The notes beneath the pieces were generated by a model. That model had not been told where the DNA came from and ran no database searches. It worked only from the letters and a program-made list of their open reading frames with translations. From assembly GCA_949357655.1 (NCBI GenBank), contig CASHTG010000019.1:1612001-1676000 (forward strand): DNA of 64,000 bases, in the 5' to 3' direction. Position 1 is the first letter of the stretch. The number at the start of each line of letters is the position of its first letter. This DNA comes from Parascedosporium putredinis (lineage: Eukaryota; Ascomycota; Sordariomycetes; Microascales; Microascaceae). Positions 46,838 to 61,200 of this stretch are shown here, one piece after another. Both the position numbers and the translations under genes were made by a program.

Positions 46838-49800
46838 CCAAGATTTATTTCTACGCTAGAGAGCGAAGTTTATTCAAGACAAGCACTTGGCAACAGGTTG
46901 CGTCAATACCCACACTAGTGGGACATGTCGAGGCAAAACCTGCCCCCAAGGGTAAAACTTGCCTCATCGATGGTTCACGAGTGGGAGTCCCATCTGACAG
47001 TATCTCGAGTCAACCCCTATACTTTAGGACCGGTTTCCAAAGGGGCTCATTAAGCGGGTTAGGCAAACTTGGGAATATTCTCCCTTTTTATATGATGTCA
47101 CGATATCTTGAGCTCACTGTGACCAGTTGAGCTTCCCATTAAACGAGTTTTTTTCTTTCCTTCTTTTAATTATAAAAGACAACATCCCGAGATAGCTGTG
47201 GACTGCTTTCTTAAAAGACCTCCAAGATGAAGCCATCATAAAGAGTACCTACACGGCATCTCCCTTTCAACATAGAAAGAAATGGGTGTGGTGGAGTCGG
47301 GCACCGTTTGAGGCATTGGTGGATCTTGCTCATCATCTGTGACGATCAGTGCTGGCCCTGCTTCATCTTGGTTCCCCCGGCGTCTCGTCTTTAGGGCCCG
47401 CTCGCGTTGCCGGCTGACGCATAGGCTCCTAAAGACGGGCAGGCTCAAGTCATGACAGCCTATTCGTTGATATCCTAGTGAAAGAGTTGGCTTAATGTTC
47501 GAGGTAAACACGATGTTATTGAAAGAGCACGAGAAGACGACAAAACTTGGAAGTCTAGCCAAGCCGTCCGCGGCGTACATGGCTGCACGCCAACTAGGAG
47601 CCATAGTTTTTCTTTCTCTCTCTCTCAATCTTTTTCTTTCTATCAAAGCCACAAGACGGGCTCGTTCCCGAAAAAAAAAAAAATTTGCCACAGCGCCCGT
47701 CAAAGAATCTACATGACGGCTTCAGACTCGGCTGCCTTTTAGTGGAGAAAGATGCCCGATTTACATCGGAATCCCTGCGAAGATTGAATGGCGGAGGACT
47801 CCGCGGCGATAGGATGATGGATATGATCGAGCAAGCATCAAAAGGACAAGCGAAAGGGCAGAACCTTTGGGACGACAAATGCGGAAGCAGGCCGGCTGGG
47901 CTGGGATCGCCCGCGACCATGCCCGCTCTTTTTCCTACGTGCAATATCCTTGCGCGCTATTTTGATCCATCGCGAGAAAGGCCTAGATCCTTGTACTTGC
48001 GAGCATCGTACAGGCTCACAGGGTGTGAGACAGAACCACATAGGTCGTCGAACGAGTGGGAGAAGAAAGCCATGCCCCAACCCAGCTTTACGGCTGCTCC
48101 CCTGGCCTTGGTGGAAACAACGGGCATGGCCGCGCGTTGGCATCCCCGTCCATGTACGATGATGCAGGCAAAGGGAGAATGGGAAAAAAGGGGGTGAGGG
48201 AGGGAAAGAAGCACGAACCATGCCCATCGTATGGGCATTGAGGCAGCTGATCCAGCTCGATTCTCTCTCTAGTCCAAATGGCAGAATCCATGTTGTTTCT
48301 CAGGCGGAGGTGGGGAGGGGAGGCGGACAGCCAACGATGGAGGGCGACACGACATTTGCGGAGTATTTTCCCATGTTTGTTTCACATCAATCCGCCAAGT
48401 TGCATCACTCCCCTTCAAACAAGCCCCCAAGGACCGACATGACGGGGCCCGCACTGGCGTTCGGCGCCGAAAAAGGACAAAGGGCGCTAGGGCAGGGGCC
48501 GTGGCCAATGGCAGCTGGGACCAGGGGGTCCCGCCGCTTCGACAGCCTGGCCAAGCTGATTCTCGGCTACGCATGCCCAGAGCCCCCTCCCCGGATCGTG
48601 TTCACGACTCGGAGGGATTGGACAAGACCTCGCTTACGTTGAAGTGTGCAGGATTCCATCAAACAAAGCTCCCACCGAAGACCTGAGCTACTGAGGAGTG
48701 CCATAGAACGAGAAGCTTATGAATCGTTGATGTCATTTCAACCACAATTCTCCGCTCTATCTAGTCCAACGATCAAGTCAAGGCCGATTGGTGCTTTGGC
48801 GATCCTTGAGTCAAAGGGCGGAGAATGTCATCCATGGATGCAGAGACCGACAGCAATTAAAATAAGCGCCGTTCCGTACATGCAATATTCCTTGTGTATA
48901 GATCCGTTGACCGTGAGCCAGCAGTTGCTGTCAGCATTTCTTGGGCCCGGACAAGTCTAATCATCTCGTTGCTGTGCTCCACCCGCCACAGGCGCTTCGA
49001 GACGCCATCGTAACCTTGATCGGTTGGACCATAGTAACTCATGTTTTTCAACCCCGTCACTCCGTGAAGGGCGAAACAACATTTTCTTCCCGGCGCTCCA
49101 GACCTTCAGGGCAAGCTCCTCCTTCGTCCAAGAGCGAGCGCAGCAGCATAGCCCAGACTCGTTTTATCACGATGTTAAAACTATCTTCCATTTAGCCAAA
49201 CGAAAGAGCGGAAGGGCCCTGCAGGGAACCCCCACCTCTGCCACAATCCCCCAAGCGCAGATGCGATTTCCCGTCTGGTCTTTCTTCTCCTACCCAAGTA
49301 TGAAGCCTTGAGCGGGCTGCAAACCCCGCGAGTCCGCAAACCCGCCTACCTCTCCTGGTTCCCTTCTCGGCTCAGAAGCCCCTGGAGTCCACGATTGGCC
49401 GAAATAAGGCTACGAGAAGCGGGAGAGAAGATCTATCGTGTAAGAGGGAGCGAGACACGAGGCGAGATACTGTTTCCTCACAGACTCCTTATAGCTGTAT
49501 CTGGCAGGCGGATGGCCCTCCCGCCGAGAAACAATATGTAGGTAGGGTGTGAGGCTGCGCCTTCTGTTCCCGTGCAATATTCCGATGCACATCTGATGCA
49601 CGGGCTCAGTGAGCAGGAAACAGATAGACGATCGTGCTTCCCCATCTTTTTGGTCTTTAGTAAGGGGGTGACAATTTCCGGGGAGGGCAGATTTGGCCAA
49701 GGAAGGGGTAAAAGATACCGTGCCTTCCACTCGCGCCTCAACTACTCTTGGCTGGACGGAAAAACGGTTTTCCTTTTGTTTCTGCAGTTTCTGCAGAGCA

Positions 49801-52800
49801 CATGTAGGCAACCCTTCTAACCCTCCAACCCACCAAGTCTGCAAGATGGAGGAGTATGACACTCGTCAAGATGCACGACCGCAGCATCAAGGCACGATAG
49901 AACGGGTTAGAAGGGGAATCAATGTTTTATCTCGAGATTTCTCCCCTCCCGTGCCGGAAGACCGAAACGGTGGACGGTAGCTCGTTATTCAATTGCAGAC
50001 GTTGCTCGATTGCTATGTCTACTAAGACTTCTCGATGCCCCTTTTCATGGGCCAGCTTCAAGAACACCTCAGAGAATAGAAGTTCAAACAAGGCGGATAA
50101 AAAGGAAGAAGAAAACCCTCCGCTCCTACAAGCCAAGCGAATGTGCTTTTGAGGTATAGCTCGAGGTGTGCGGGGAATAGCTAGGACTGGGATCGAGTTT
50201 CCAGAAGAGTTTCAGAAATCAGCTCCTCGACCAATACGTAAGCTGGCCACGAAAGGAAGGTGAGCCTGCGTGTCTGTGTCTGATAGCCAACAGCGTGCAC
50301 CGTTACTTCGGGGCATCTGCCATCGCATCTTGTCGCCTGTCAGACCAGATCTGTCTCTCTTCTGGGAGTGTTTTCGAGGGCGGCGCTGACTAACTCTGGC
50401 AAGCCGTCGTCAACTTGCTCTCCTGGGACAAGACATGGTGGTGCATTGACGTGAAGCTTCCGCAATTGGCAGCTGGGCTTTCAGGATGCAGCCATCCATT
50501 GTATGCTGGCATGGAAGCGTTCATTGCAGCAAAGACGCACCCCTGCCAAAATTGGACAGACGGGGACTGCCGAGAGAGTTTTCGAAGATCACAAAACATC
50601 CATCGCAAATTTTACTAGTGAATGGTTGGCCTTTTCCCAGACCTTTGTTTTCTTCAAGCGCCCTCAAATTTTACCTTCTTTTAGCGCACGGCAACAAGGC
50701 GCGCCTAACGGAGATAGACTGAGGCCCAAGGCCCATTAAAGCAGCCACAAAGCACCATCCAAAAAAGGTTCGCAGCGAGCCTTCATTCTCATTGGGTGCA
50801 CCGTTTGATGCGGACCGCTGGTGGCGCGTTTGAGAGAAGAGCATGCAGGACCAGCCAGCGCGCTACGGACGCTAAGGCAAGGAACAGCGAACCCATTGAG
50901 TGCTCCACCCTCCCAAAAAGATCCCAGGGGCATGGAAAGCCAGCACCCATTCAAAAAAAAGCCTCCATCCTGTGCATGCTTTGTTTAAAATCAGTACACC
51001 CCCTACTCCTCCCATGGCGACCTCCGTCGTAATTACGGAGAGACATGGCATTGGGATTTAGATGCTCGTGTTGGAGCGAGCCAAGCATCTCCGCCGCAGC
51101 AGAAGGAACTGAGCACTGACGGCCCTGAACCCGCGGCGTTACAGATTGAAGGATGCGGGCAGAATGCGAAAGCGCATTGGAGCTGCTAATACCCAAAAGA
51201 CACACTCGTAAGTCAGCGCGCGCAAACAGGCCAAGAACCGTGGGTAGCATGCACGTCCGTTCCTCCCCATCTCAAAACCCGGCATCTCGTGGGGAAGGGT
51301 GGGGATTCCTGGTAGCCGTTGAGGAAAGCAAATTCGCATCAATAGGAAAAACTGGGCTTGAGGCTCTGCCAAGCGCTCAGAGGGGAAAGGGGTGCTTGAG
51401 GATGGAACTGTGGCCATGGAGGAGGGGCACCTTTTCTTCCACCATGACGGGCCATCGAATTAATATCTTTTTCGCACATAAAGTGCGTAAAGAGTGGTTG
51501 TGTTCAAATCGTGACCGGGGAAAAGTGGCCCGGGGGAGGAAAGGGTTTCACAGAGTCGTATGCATTTCGCCAAACCTGGGGCTGCACGACGGGTGCAATT
51601 TCTCGTAAATAGAGTTGTACACTAGGTGAGGTAATCAACGCCCAGGACGTTGCCAAAAGGGTCAACATCCGAAATGTCGGTTTCCGCTTCTCTTTCCCGG
51701 AGGCCCTGGATAAATGCAAGAAGGACCGGGCTGGGCCGAGAGCAAGCCATGAGATCTTGCTCTTGATCCTATGGGCGTTGGGAGACATCATCGCTTCTGG
51801 CTTTATTATTTAGGGTATTGTCGCAGACAAAATGAGGAGGGTCGCGGGGTGAGTGCTTCATTGACCAATTGAGCTCGTGGGGACGGGATTAAGATACAAG
51901 TAAGATTTGGATGGGCACTGGTAGTTGATATCTTGATGACATCAAGCCAATAGCGCTGTATATGACAGCTTCGGCAGATGCGTTCGAGACGTTGGGGCCG
52001 AGATGGGGAAAAGGGAAAAGGAAGAACCGCGGGAAAAGAGCACCTCGATGACAACAAGCGCCGATGCGAGTTGACTCGAGAGGCAACGGCCTGATCAAGA
52101 TCTTTTGTTCCGCGTTGGACCTCGTAGCAATATTGTGATGTGATGATCAAAGTCAATGATCTGTGAGGTGAGTGGCTGAACGAGTTGGCATCGAGTCCTG
52201 ACCGAACCAAGAACGATTTTCCCCAGGCCCCTCCTTCCAAATTTCGGCTTCAAGAAGAGACCAGGGCATGGTGGCGAACCCTCAGAGTAAAGAGTTCCCA
52301 GCTGGACGAGCTGAGCCGATTGGCAGATCAAGGCTTCGAGTGTAATCTCCCCCAAAATGGCCCACATGGCCAGGCGCGCTAAGTCGGAGATATTTCTTGG
52401 TTTTTTGCGGCGCAATGATGTGAATTCATGCCCATCACTTCTCCGATAAGCAGGAGTCCATGGTTCAGAGTATGTGTGTCTCTCATCCAAGGATGTCTGG
52501 CCAGCTCTTGAGTGAAGGGAAGCCGCCGCACCGCCGCCGCACGAGGCGGCACCAATCATGCCTTGTAGAGGCTGTGTTGCCAATCACAAGCCACGCCGGC
52601 AGTTACAAAGTAAAAAGAAAAAGCACGGCCATCTTGGTTGTTGGTTGAGCATGATATCACACGCATACATACATATGTCAGGGGAGGGAGGCGGAGTGAG
52701 TGATGAACCGAACCCCATTCGGGGAAATATGAAGAGGATCTTTATTTATTACTGAACAAAGAAAGAGAAAGGGAAAAGAAAAGAAAATCAAGGGAAGCAA

Positions 52801-55800
52801 AGCAGTGGACTGCCAAGAAATGCTCCCATCGATCAATGGACCAAGGAAGAGCAGGTCGGCGGCGATCATCGAGGCTTATTCGTTGGGGCGAGAACAAGAG
52901 GCTGTGGACTAGGCCTTGAACCTTTTAGCTTGTACATTACGACATTGCAAGTACATACACATCAACTCGAGTCTTGCTAATATTGATCTGACAAGACGCA
53001 TTTTAGGTTATCATGCAATGAGTTGATCTACCCTCCCTCTCCCCTCTCCCGTTTTCCATGCCTCCCAAAGGATAATGCTTGGCATCAGGATCGTAGGTTG
53101 TGGGAAACAAGCTTTCTTGTGATCCTCCATGGCCTCGTGCTCTACTTCGGTAGTGAGCGCCGTTCTGAATAGATGGGCGGCCGACATGTTGGCCTGCCTA
53201 CTTTTCCTGCCATCCCTTGGTGCCCGTCCACTGTTTCCTATCCTGGGAATATACGCTGTTCATCCTTGAGTCTATGTCTCAATGCACCATGTGTCAAACA
53301 GAGCACGCGGCAAGGGAAAGGAGGGAAGAAGGAGAAAAAGGTAAAATCGGGTAACTCGGCCGGTGATGGCAGCATCTCACGATTTGAATTGGTGGAGTTG
53401 GAAAAGGCCTCGAGGGGTTCTGCGAGTAAAGTTCGCGCATCTGAAGCTGATGGAGCCCGCGTGAAGGGCGGGACCAGGAGGTCTAGGGGCCAAAGGGGTC
53501 TGGAATCAGATCCTTTGCCGTATTATCCTCGCTCTTGATCTTCTGTGCCGACTTCCATCCAATGTACTCACCTGCGGCCAAGAGCCCGTCATCTACTTCG
53601 TCTCTCGTGCTGAGCGAAACGACCCAGCACTCAACCACTCGCCAAAGCCAGCCCTGGTCAGGGGCATTATTACTGATCCCATCTCCTAGCAAAAGAGGTT
53701 GCTGCGCTGCCGACTCGCTCGCACAAGGCCAGCCAGAGGCGTGGGGAACGGTAACAGTAGCATTCGACAAAGGCGCTTGGGGTGAAGGGAGCTCGCGAAA
53801 CTTCGTGCAGGTTCCTTGGGGGCGACGCCCGAGAATTAGCCCTTCAGGCTTTCGACACGGCGCCTGTGTTTGAGGTTGAAGAGGAGAATTTACCGGAAAG
53901 GGAACTGCCACGCCCCCTGGAGTTGGATCGCCAGGGCCTGGCAGCAATCCCCGTATTTTAATTGGCCCCTTCAACCCCCTGGCCCCACCCCTTTGTCACC
54001 TCCTGCACGCCTTTTCCCCGTCCGGGCCCCTGCCCCCTGCTTCCCACTCCCCCAGAGCCGGCGAACTGGCCCTTCCCGATTGATGGAGCCCACTCAGTTC
54101 GACTCCGTACCTCGATCTTGTCACGCCCGTTCACGGCGGCTTTGTCGCTGACTTTCTTCAACGGTCGCCCTTGCCCTTGTTCGGGGGCAGAACCTCCCTT
54201 AATCTTGTCCAACAGCCTGGTTACCCCACCGCCACGCCACTTGCCCGTCCACTCAGCGTTCGCTATTCACATGCTTGGCATCCTTCCAGAGCGCACTTTC
54301 CCTTTTTTGGCAAGTAAAAACGCAGCAACGCAGGAACAGGCCCCCAAGCTTCAGAGCTTCAGAGTCTCGACTTATTTTCCCCATTGACTGGATCCCGCTT
54401 CGTCCAGACAAAACGTGCACGCCCATGCCGCACTAGGGCCTCGAGCTCCTCCGTAGCACTTGCCTTGTCGACCTCAGACAGCTGAGCTACTGCATATTGA
54501 TTGCTCGTACCTTCTTCCGTGCTCTTTGTTTTCAATGTGCCTTGTTCCCTCTTCAGCCCAGCGGCTTTGCTCTTGGGATTTCATGCTTTGCGGGCCTCAT
54601 GCGCCTGGAGCTGGTGGATGAACGCCTTCCTGGTCCTTCCTTCTTCGATTCACCTTTCTTTTTCTTTTCATTTTTAGCAGCCACTTTTGCTTTTTTTCTT
54701 CCACTCCTTAATGCTCACCTTCCAGCTCATGCTTGATACAAACGAGTTTATTATTGTGTCTGATTGATTTTTGAAACGATGGCATTTCCCCCACTTCGGG
54801 GAGAATCTTTTGCTGCCAACGAAGGCGGGTTTCTCTGAAGCATGCCTCGTCCTCCAGGCTTGCGCGGACATTACAGGGGAGATACCACTTTCCCAAGCAC
54901 TCTCGAGGTCAATGCTGGGATCACGCATGCGCCCACTTTTCCCTTTGCCCCATGGTTTTGGCTAGCCCCCTACATCCATGTACACTACAAGTGTAGCCCT
55001 TCCTGTTGGTTTCTGACGTTTGGCGGTAAATAAACGAGGTTCCATTTCACAGGTAAGTGATGGGTCCTTCACTTTCTTTTGGCGTCTGACCAGCCTTGGC
55101 TTCGAGAAACTCGGCCTTGTTCCCTGCCCTGAGGTGGGGTGGGATCTATGCAGTAGGCAAAGTACCTCCCTTTTCTTTTCTCTATTCGAATTGAGGAACA
55201 AAGGGTCATGAGTAGGCACCATCTGCGAACCAGTGAGGCTTCAAGCCTTGAGTGGGAAACGCTGCACATGAGGGAAGAGTAATCTTAATGGAGGTTCAAA
55301 AGGTCTCCTAACGGGAGATCACATAACAAGGAGGGGTGGTGAGGCCAGGCCATTGGCGATCCGGAATAATACATACCAAAGATTCGAAAAGAGCGGGACT
55401 GACGGGTGATAATGCGAGTGAGAGGGCGAGGACTCCACGAGAAGGTCCAGCGGGAGCAAAAGACCCCTGCCAAAGAAAGAATGAGGAAGGAAGAAAAAAG
55501 GAGGGATTGAAGGGCAAAAAGTCCCACCAGCAAGCATGAATCGAGCAGAAAGAGGCGCCGTCGTATCCCCAGGGGTGGAACAAGCATAATGCTGTGAACA
55601 GTGCTACGGCTCCTACTCGTGCAACATGGGGAGTGGATTGATGGATCTCTGTGTGCGATTGCATGGAGAAAGGAAACGGACAGCCAGACGAAGCAGGGAC
55701 AAAGACCGAGAACGGGACCTTGGACCAGGGCTCAGGGCCAGGGCCGGATCTGACGGTTTCTCCCCAGTCGTTGTCAGGCTTTCTGGCTGTTCGGATCGAG

Positions 55801-56730
55801 AGGGGGTGTGGGATGGACTGGGGGAGTCTGTGGCGTGCGGGAATCCAAACGAACATGCACAGCACCACATACACACACACACACACACAGACTGAGCGAC
55901 ACTGAGCGACGCAACGCAAACGCGGGTCTCGTCTTGTCTGCTCCAACTTCAAACGTATACATGGGGAGACTGGATATATCCCCATCCCACCCCTCGCCCA
56001 CCCCTTCTTTCCCTCTCTCTTTCCTTGTATTTCTTTTCTGGAGATATTCAATTTGTTCTTTCTATATTGTTTCTCGTTTGACTTTTATATCTTCTCTTTT
56101 CCCTTCTTTTCTCCCCTCCCTTTCCTTCATCCGCTTTATTTCTTCCCTCCTTTTTAACACCCCTCCCTCCCGCTTCCAGTCTCGCCTTTCCTCCTCGATT
56201 TCTTCTTCCTTGTCAGGACTGGGTCGTGAATCTTGTGAGAGAGCGCTTCAAGGGGTTTCTTCTCTTCTTCTTTTCCATTCTTATTCCATTCTTTTTACAA
56301 TCAGGGCACCCTAGTGGTCTCTCATTGTGTGGTTGGAACATTCCGGACAAACAGAATCCCTTCACCAGCCTTTTGTTGTTAGTTCCTTCCAAAGCAGGCC
56401 TTGGACCCTCGCTTTGCGCCATTCATTCATCCTACCGAACTTCTCAATACCGACAATCGAGTCCTATTCTCGCGCCATTCAATAGCCATTCTTTTCCTTG
56501 TTACCCAATCACCCTTCAGAGAGCTCGACGATTTCTTTAGGAACAAAAAGGTTGGTTCTCCACAAGCCCGAAAATTGCGATCTCCCGCCTTCCCTCCCTT
56601 TTTAGTGCAACTCCACTTACACGGAACCACCCTTGACAGAGTCAAAGAAGAAAACTCGAGCCAGACCCGCAAGAACAGAACGTCGAACATCGAGAAATAA
56701 TCAAAAAGACGAACCGAGAAAGTTATCAAG
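46838..56730. other. Long gene-poor region upstream of the subtilase
   Basis: About 9.9 kb without a supported gene. Frames on both strands are short and overlap heavily. A CT microsatellite sits near 47610-47630, a CA microsatellite at about 55871-55889, and pyrimidine-rich blocks run from about 55990 to 56230. The last 0.7 kb is presumably promoter and leader of the subtilase gene. Confidence 0.5.
55990..56730 (+). promoter_or_regulatory. Pyrimidine-rich promoter/leader of the subtilase gene
   Basis: The strand leading into ATG 56731 is strongly C+T biased between about 55990 and 56290, then shifts to A-rich just before the ATG (AAAAAGACGAACCGAG...AAG). Long CT tracts near transcription starts are common in filamentous fungi. 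The exact start site cannot be read. Confidence 0.4.
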
Positions 56731-58209
56731 ATGGCTCCTCAGCAGCAAAGATCTAGCCTCTCGGCCCTCCTTCTCTTCCTTCTCCCACTTGGAGCCTTCG
56801 CCCAGCGCCTCGGGACCCTGAACTTCATCGGCCTTCCCATCTCCAACCCCAACGCCGCCAACATCATCCCCGACCGATACTTGGTTGTGTGGAACAACAC
56901 GTTCCCCAGCGAGCAAATCGAGACCAAGCAAGCTCTCTTCACCGCAGACATCAAGAAGCGCAATGTCCAAAAGCGCAGCATCTCTGGTTCTTTCCTCTCC
57001 ACCGCGGTGCAGACCTACCGCTACAACAAGTTCATGGCCATGAGCTTCGATTCGGATTTCGATATGCTCCTCTCCATTGCCGACCAGCCCGAAGTTGCCT
57101 ACATTGAGGCCGTGACCCGTGTCCAGGCCTCCGCCGTTGCCGCCCAGCAGAACGCTCCTCTTGGTCTCGTCCGCCTCTCCGCCGAGACTCTTCGCGAAAA
57201 CAACCGAGGCACCCCCGGCTACATCTTCGACACCAGCGGTGGCGAGGGTATCACCGCCTACGTCGTCGACACCGGTATCCGCATCACCCACACCGAGTTC
57301 CAGGGTCGCGCTACCTTTGGTGCCAACTTCATCAGCCCCGGAAGGGACGCCAACGATGACAACGGCCACGGCAGCCACGTCGCCGGTACTATTGGTGGCA
57401 GGACCTTTGGTGTCGCCAAGCAGGTTGACCTTGTTGCTGTCAAGGTTCTCGACGCCGAGGGTGGTGGCGCTACCGACGGTGTTCTCCAGGGCATGCAGTT
57501 CGGTAAGTTTATTCTTGTCTTAGAATCCATGGACTCTCTCTCGCCATCGTGTACAATGTATCCTGGAAATATCTAACAGCCTCTATTAGTTGTCGACGAT
57601 GTCCGTGCCAACAACCGCTCTGGCAAGGCTGTCATGAACATGTCTCTTGGTGGATCTTTCTCTCGTGCCATGAATGCTGCCATCGAGGCTCTCCGTCAGG
57701 CTGGTGTCGTTCCCATCGTCGCTGCTGGCAACGAGAACGTAAGTTGGCCTCCAATCTATCACTTGAGCCGTCCCCGCCAAAGGGGTTGGTTTCCTCCCTT
57801 GCAATTACATGTTGGCTAACGTTTTTGGCAACAGGTTGATGCCGCCGACACTTCACCTGCCTCTGCTCCCAACGCCATCACCGTTGGCGCTATCAACGCT
57901 GCCGATGACCGCCGTGCCTCGTTCTCCAACTTCGGTGCCGTCGTCGACATCTTCGCTCCCGGCGTCGACGTCACCTCGGTCGGCATTGACAGCGACACTG
58001 CCACTGCCCGTCTCTCGGGTACCTCGATGGCCAGCCCTCACGTTGCCGGCCTCGCTGCCTACCTCATGTCCCTCGAGAGGATTACCGAGGTCGATAACGT
58101 CGTGGCCCGGATGACCGAGCTTGCCGGCACTACTGGCGCCAGGGTGCGCGGTAACAGGGGTTCCACGACCAATCTGATTGCCTACAACGGTGCTCTTGAG
58201 CTTCTGTAA
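56731..58209 (+). CDS. Secreted subtilisin-like serine protease (S8, proteinase K type)
   Basis: A 431-residue extracellular endopeptidase precursor. Residues 1-25 are a signal peptide ending AFAQ. An I9-type propeptide follows (DRYLVVWNN through VAYIEAVTRV). The catalytic triad is Asp180 in YVVDTGI, His213 in NGHGSHVAGT and Ser371 in GTSMASPHVAG; the oxyanion Asn lies in AAGNEN. Exons are 56731-57502, 57590-57738 and 57835-58209, each with clean GTAAGT donors, and lengths sum to exactly 432 codons with no frame error. The mature enzyme probably begins near residue 130. Such proteases are secreted for nutrient acquisition and are usually induced by protein and repressed by preferred carbon and nitrogen; no binding sites were identified here. 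Confidence 0.95.
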
Positions 58210-61200
58210 TTATTACGGCCTCTTTCCACCTGGAGGGGTTTAATGGGGGCCCTGGAAGGGCGAGAGTGCAGCGGATGACTGAATTGTGCATATAAGACCA
58301 CGGAATATCTTCTCCATTTTGTTTTCTCTCTCCCACGCCCTCCTTCCTTCCTATCCTTGTTGCGTTCGTGTTTGGCTATCCCTTGGAAGAGGGGTAGCAA
58401 AAAAGCAAGGCTAGATTCTACGTCCAAGTGCCCGCCTCACCACTATACCCTTCGAAGGAAGAGTTTGTTGGGGGCGATGCCGCTGGGAAGGGGGAAAAGG
58501 GCAGTGGGACCGGGCATGCATGACGTGACAAGGTGTGTCTGTCGGTGTGTAGGCGTGTGTGTATGTGGAAGTTTGGGCTCCTGGTCACATAAGGGAAACA
58601 GGCAAGGGAAGAAACAATGCTTTTCAAGGGAGCGCGTCTTTGTCATTTTACCTCCCCAAACCGGGGATTTTTCTTGCTTCTTTTCTTCTTTTTTTTTCTT
58701 CTTCTTCTTCACATATAGAAAGATGCTCCGAAACCTGGTCTAATCCTGGCGAAAGATGGCAGGGCTTTGAATTTAACAAAATATTCTCCATTTTTCACTG
58801 TCTTTGGTGTACGAGTTTTGCAACCGATATTGATTACATGGAGAGGCTGTATGCAGTACAGTTGAGATTACTTTCAGCTGCCGAGTTCAATGTTGACCAT
58901 ATGGGCTGGCCGTCACAGCAGTATCGACAACGATCTTCTGGCGTGTATGCCTCCACCATTGAACCTGTCCTTGCGCAACACACTATCTTGGCAGCGAGTA
59001 GATTTGTGAAAGGCAACAAGTCAGCAGGAGCCAAGGCAGCAACCTTTACCAATTCGCCTCCTATGTAAGTTGATACATGTAGGCAGTACGATGACTGCGG
59101 CGGCTGAGCGCTAACAATGAATCAATCTTACCAAAACTATTTGCGTCGCCCTGGATGGCTGGCGCATCTACTACTAAGTCTCTACTAAATCGGCATACGA
59201 AAGGACTGCAAACGTCTGGATCGATGGTAATGGCAAGTGTTGGGTCGATCTAGAGCTCGACCTCCTTGGTTCAGAACACACACCCCCAGTCCCCCGCATC
59301 GTTTCCAAATTACCGTTTGGGTACCAAGATGACGGGGAAGAAAGGAGGAAAGGGGTAGGGGGAAAAGGAGGCAAAGAAACGGAAAGGAGACGAGCCGTTT
59401 GGGAAAACAGAGAATTGTCAAACATTCAAGAAGAGGTCTTTCCGGGGAGGATCGTGAATTGGGGGCCATGAGGCTTTGTCCATTCGATCCGGGGAGGGCA
59501 CGGGTCTCGACCGGAACCAGAGGCCGAAAAAGTTCACGGGCTAGAGCGGAGGGAAAAAGAAAAAGAAAAGAAAAAAAGATGTGCTGCAGTTATCGGATGA
59601 ACCATGAGCATGAGGCAAGGAAGGTGACAAAAAAGAAAGGAAAGGAACAAGACAAATCCGAGCCGGTGCCTCCGTCCCGGAACCAAGCCGCACGCGCAAC
59701 AAAGGAACACAGAGTCGAACATGTCTCGAGGCATAGGCTAATTGGACGTCAAAACCTCGGCGCATGAGGCATCGCCGCCCGCGGTGATCAATTCCGCCGG
59801 TTGACCAGAGCCGCATGGCAAGGGGACACCCCCATTTTTTCCCGCTTCTTTTCCTTTTAGGCCAGCCCGTCGAATAGGAAATCCTCTTTGTTAGATTTAT
59901 TGAGAAGGGGAGCAGAGCACGCGGGACCAGCCGCGGGGATAAATTGCTGGCTGCGTCTCAAGGACGTTTCTGCTTTTCTGCTCCGTTTTTCTTTTTCTTT
60001 TGGTCATCTTCTGGTGTAATAGGTCGTTCTCTCTCTGCCTTTTTTTTCTTATTTCTTTCTACATCTCGTCGGGACTATTCCATGCCGACGACTTTTCATT
60101 CTCGAGCACCTCGCTCCCTCGCTCTTCCTGTTCGGACCCGCTCCCCGACAAGGAAAAAGGACGAGATCGACGGTCCTAGCTCGGGCAAATCTCCACAGCC
60201 AAAAGAATAGAGAACATGGGAGACGGAGGAAAACCCACGGAAAGCCCTTGCGAGGCTGGGGCTTTGTCCATGTCGCTCGCTCTCCCGGAAAGGGAGCCGG
60301 AGCTAGGATGCGCCGCCGTAGTAATCTGACAAAAGGAAATCATGAAGTGAACTTGTCCCAACTTTGGGAACAAATTTCATCTCGTCTTTTGGATCTGCAC
60401 AACGCATTTCTTCCTCTTCGTAAAGGTGCAAGGGCAGGGGCGATCTCGGGATCGGAAGGTAACTGGCGAGAGAAACCCCTAAAGCTCCGGCTTCGAGATT
60501 CCAGTTGTTTGTCCAATCTCACCTACGAATATGGCACGGAACAATGGAATAAGAAGAAGGTCTGGGCACGAGGTCTAAAAGGCCAGTTTTTATTATGAAC
60601 AATATATATGCTTCGTGTTTCCAGGCTAGTTTTTGACATGATAACAAGCTCAAGCTGTGCTGTCCGTCGAGCGCACGATGCTGGATATGGACTGCAGTGA
60701 ACATTTGTATGGGTGCCAACAGAAGGCCGTAGACATGAGCGATCCGGGTGGAATTACGAGGCACGCAACGACATGCGTGCGTACAAGGTTCTTGATCGAA
60801 ATTGTGTGAATCTACAGGGGAACAGGGAGAGGAAGAGAGGTAAGTGTGAGTATGTGGGTGTTTGCACTTCAGACCTGGACAGGCTCCAGCGAGAGAAAAC
60901 GCATTGGAACCCGCAGGTCCGGCCTGCCATCAGCGAGTAAACTTGGTGCAATGGGGGTTTGATATAAGCACTTCTTCGGCACAACCAACGGCCATCACCC
61001 TCTTACGAGGGGGCCGGATTGCAATTTGACATCCGTGCTATCAAGAGAGAAGAAAAAGGACAAAGGCAACGAGAGATTGATGCTTCCGCCGAAACGACAC
61101 AAAGAATCACCAAAGTAAAGCCACCACTGGCAGGCTGGGCGACCAGGTGTTTGCCAAAGGAGCCACAAAAAGGGGACGTTCATAGCACATGACAAGGCCA

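Noticed and set aside
58559..59068. 169-codon plus-strand frame after the subtilase
   Set aside because: It runs through a T-rich tract translated as Phe/Ser repeats and has no motif; it is probably 3' UTR and intergenic.
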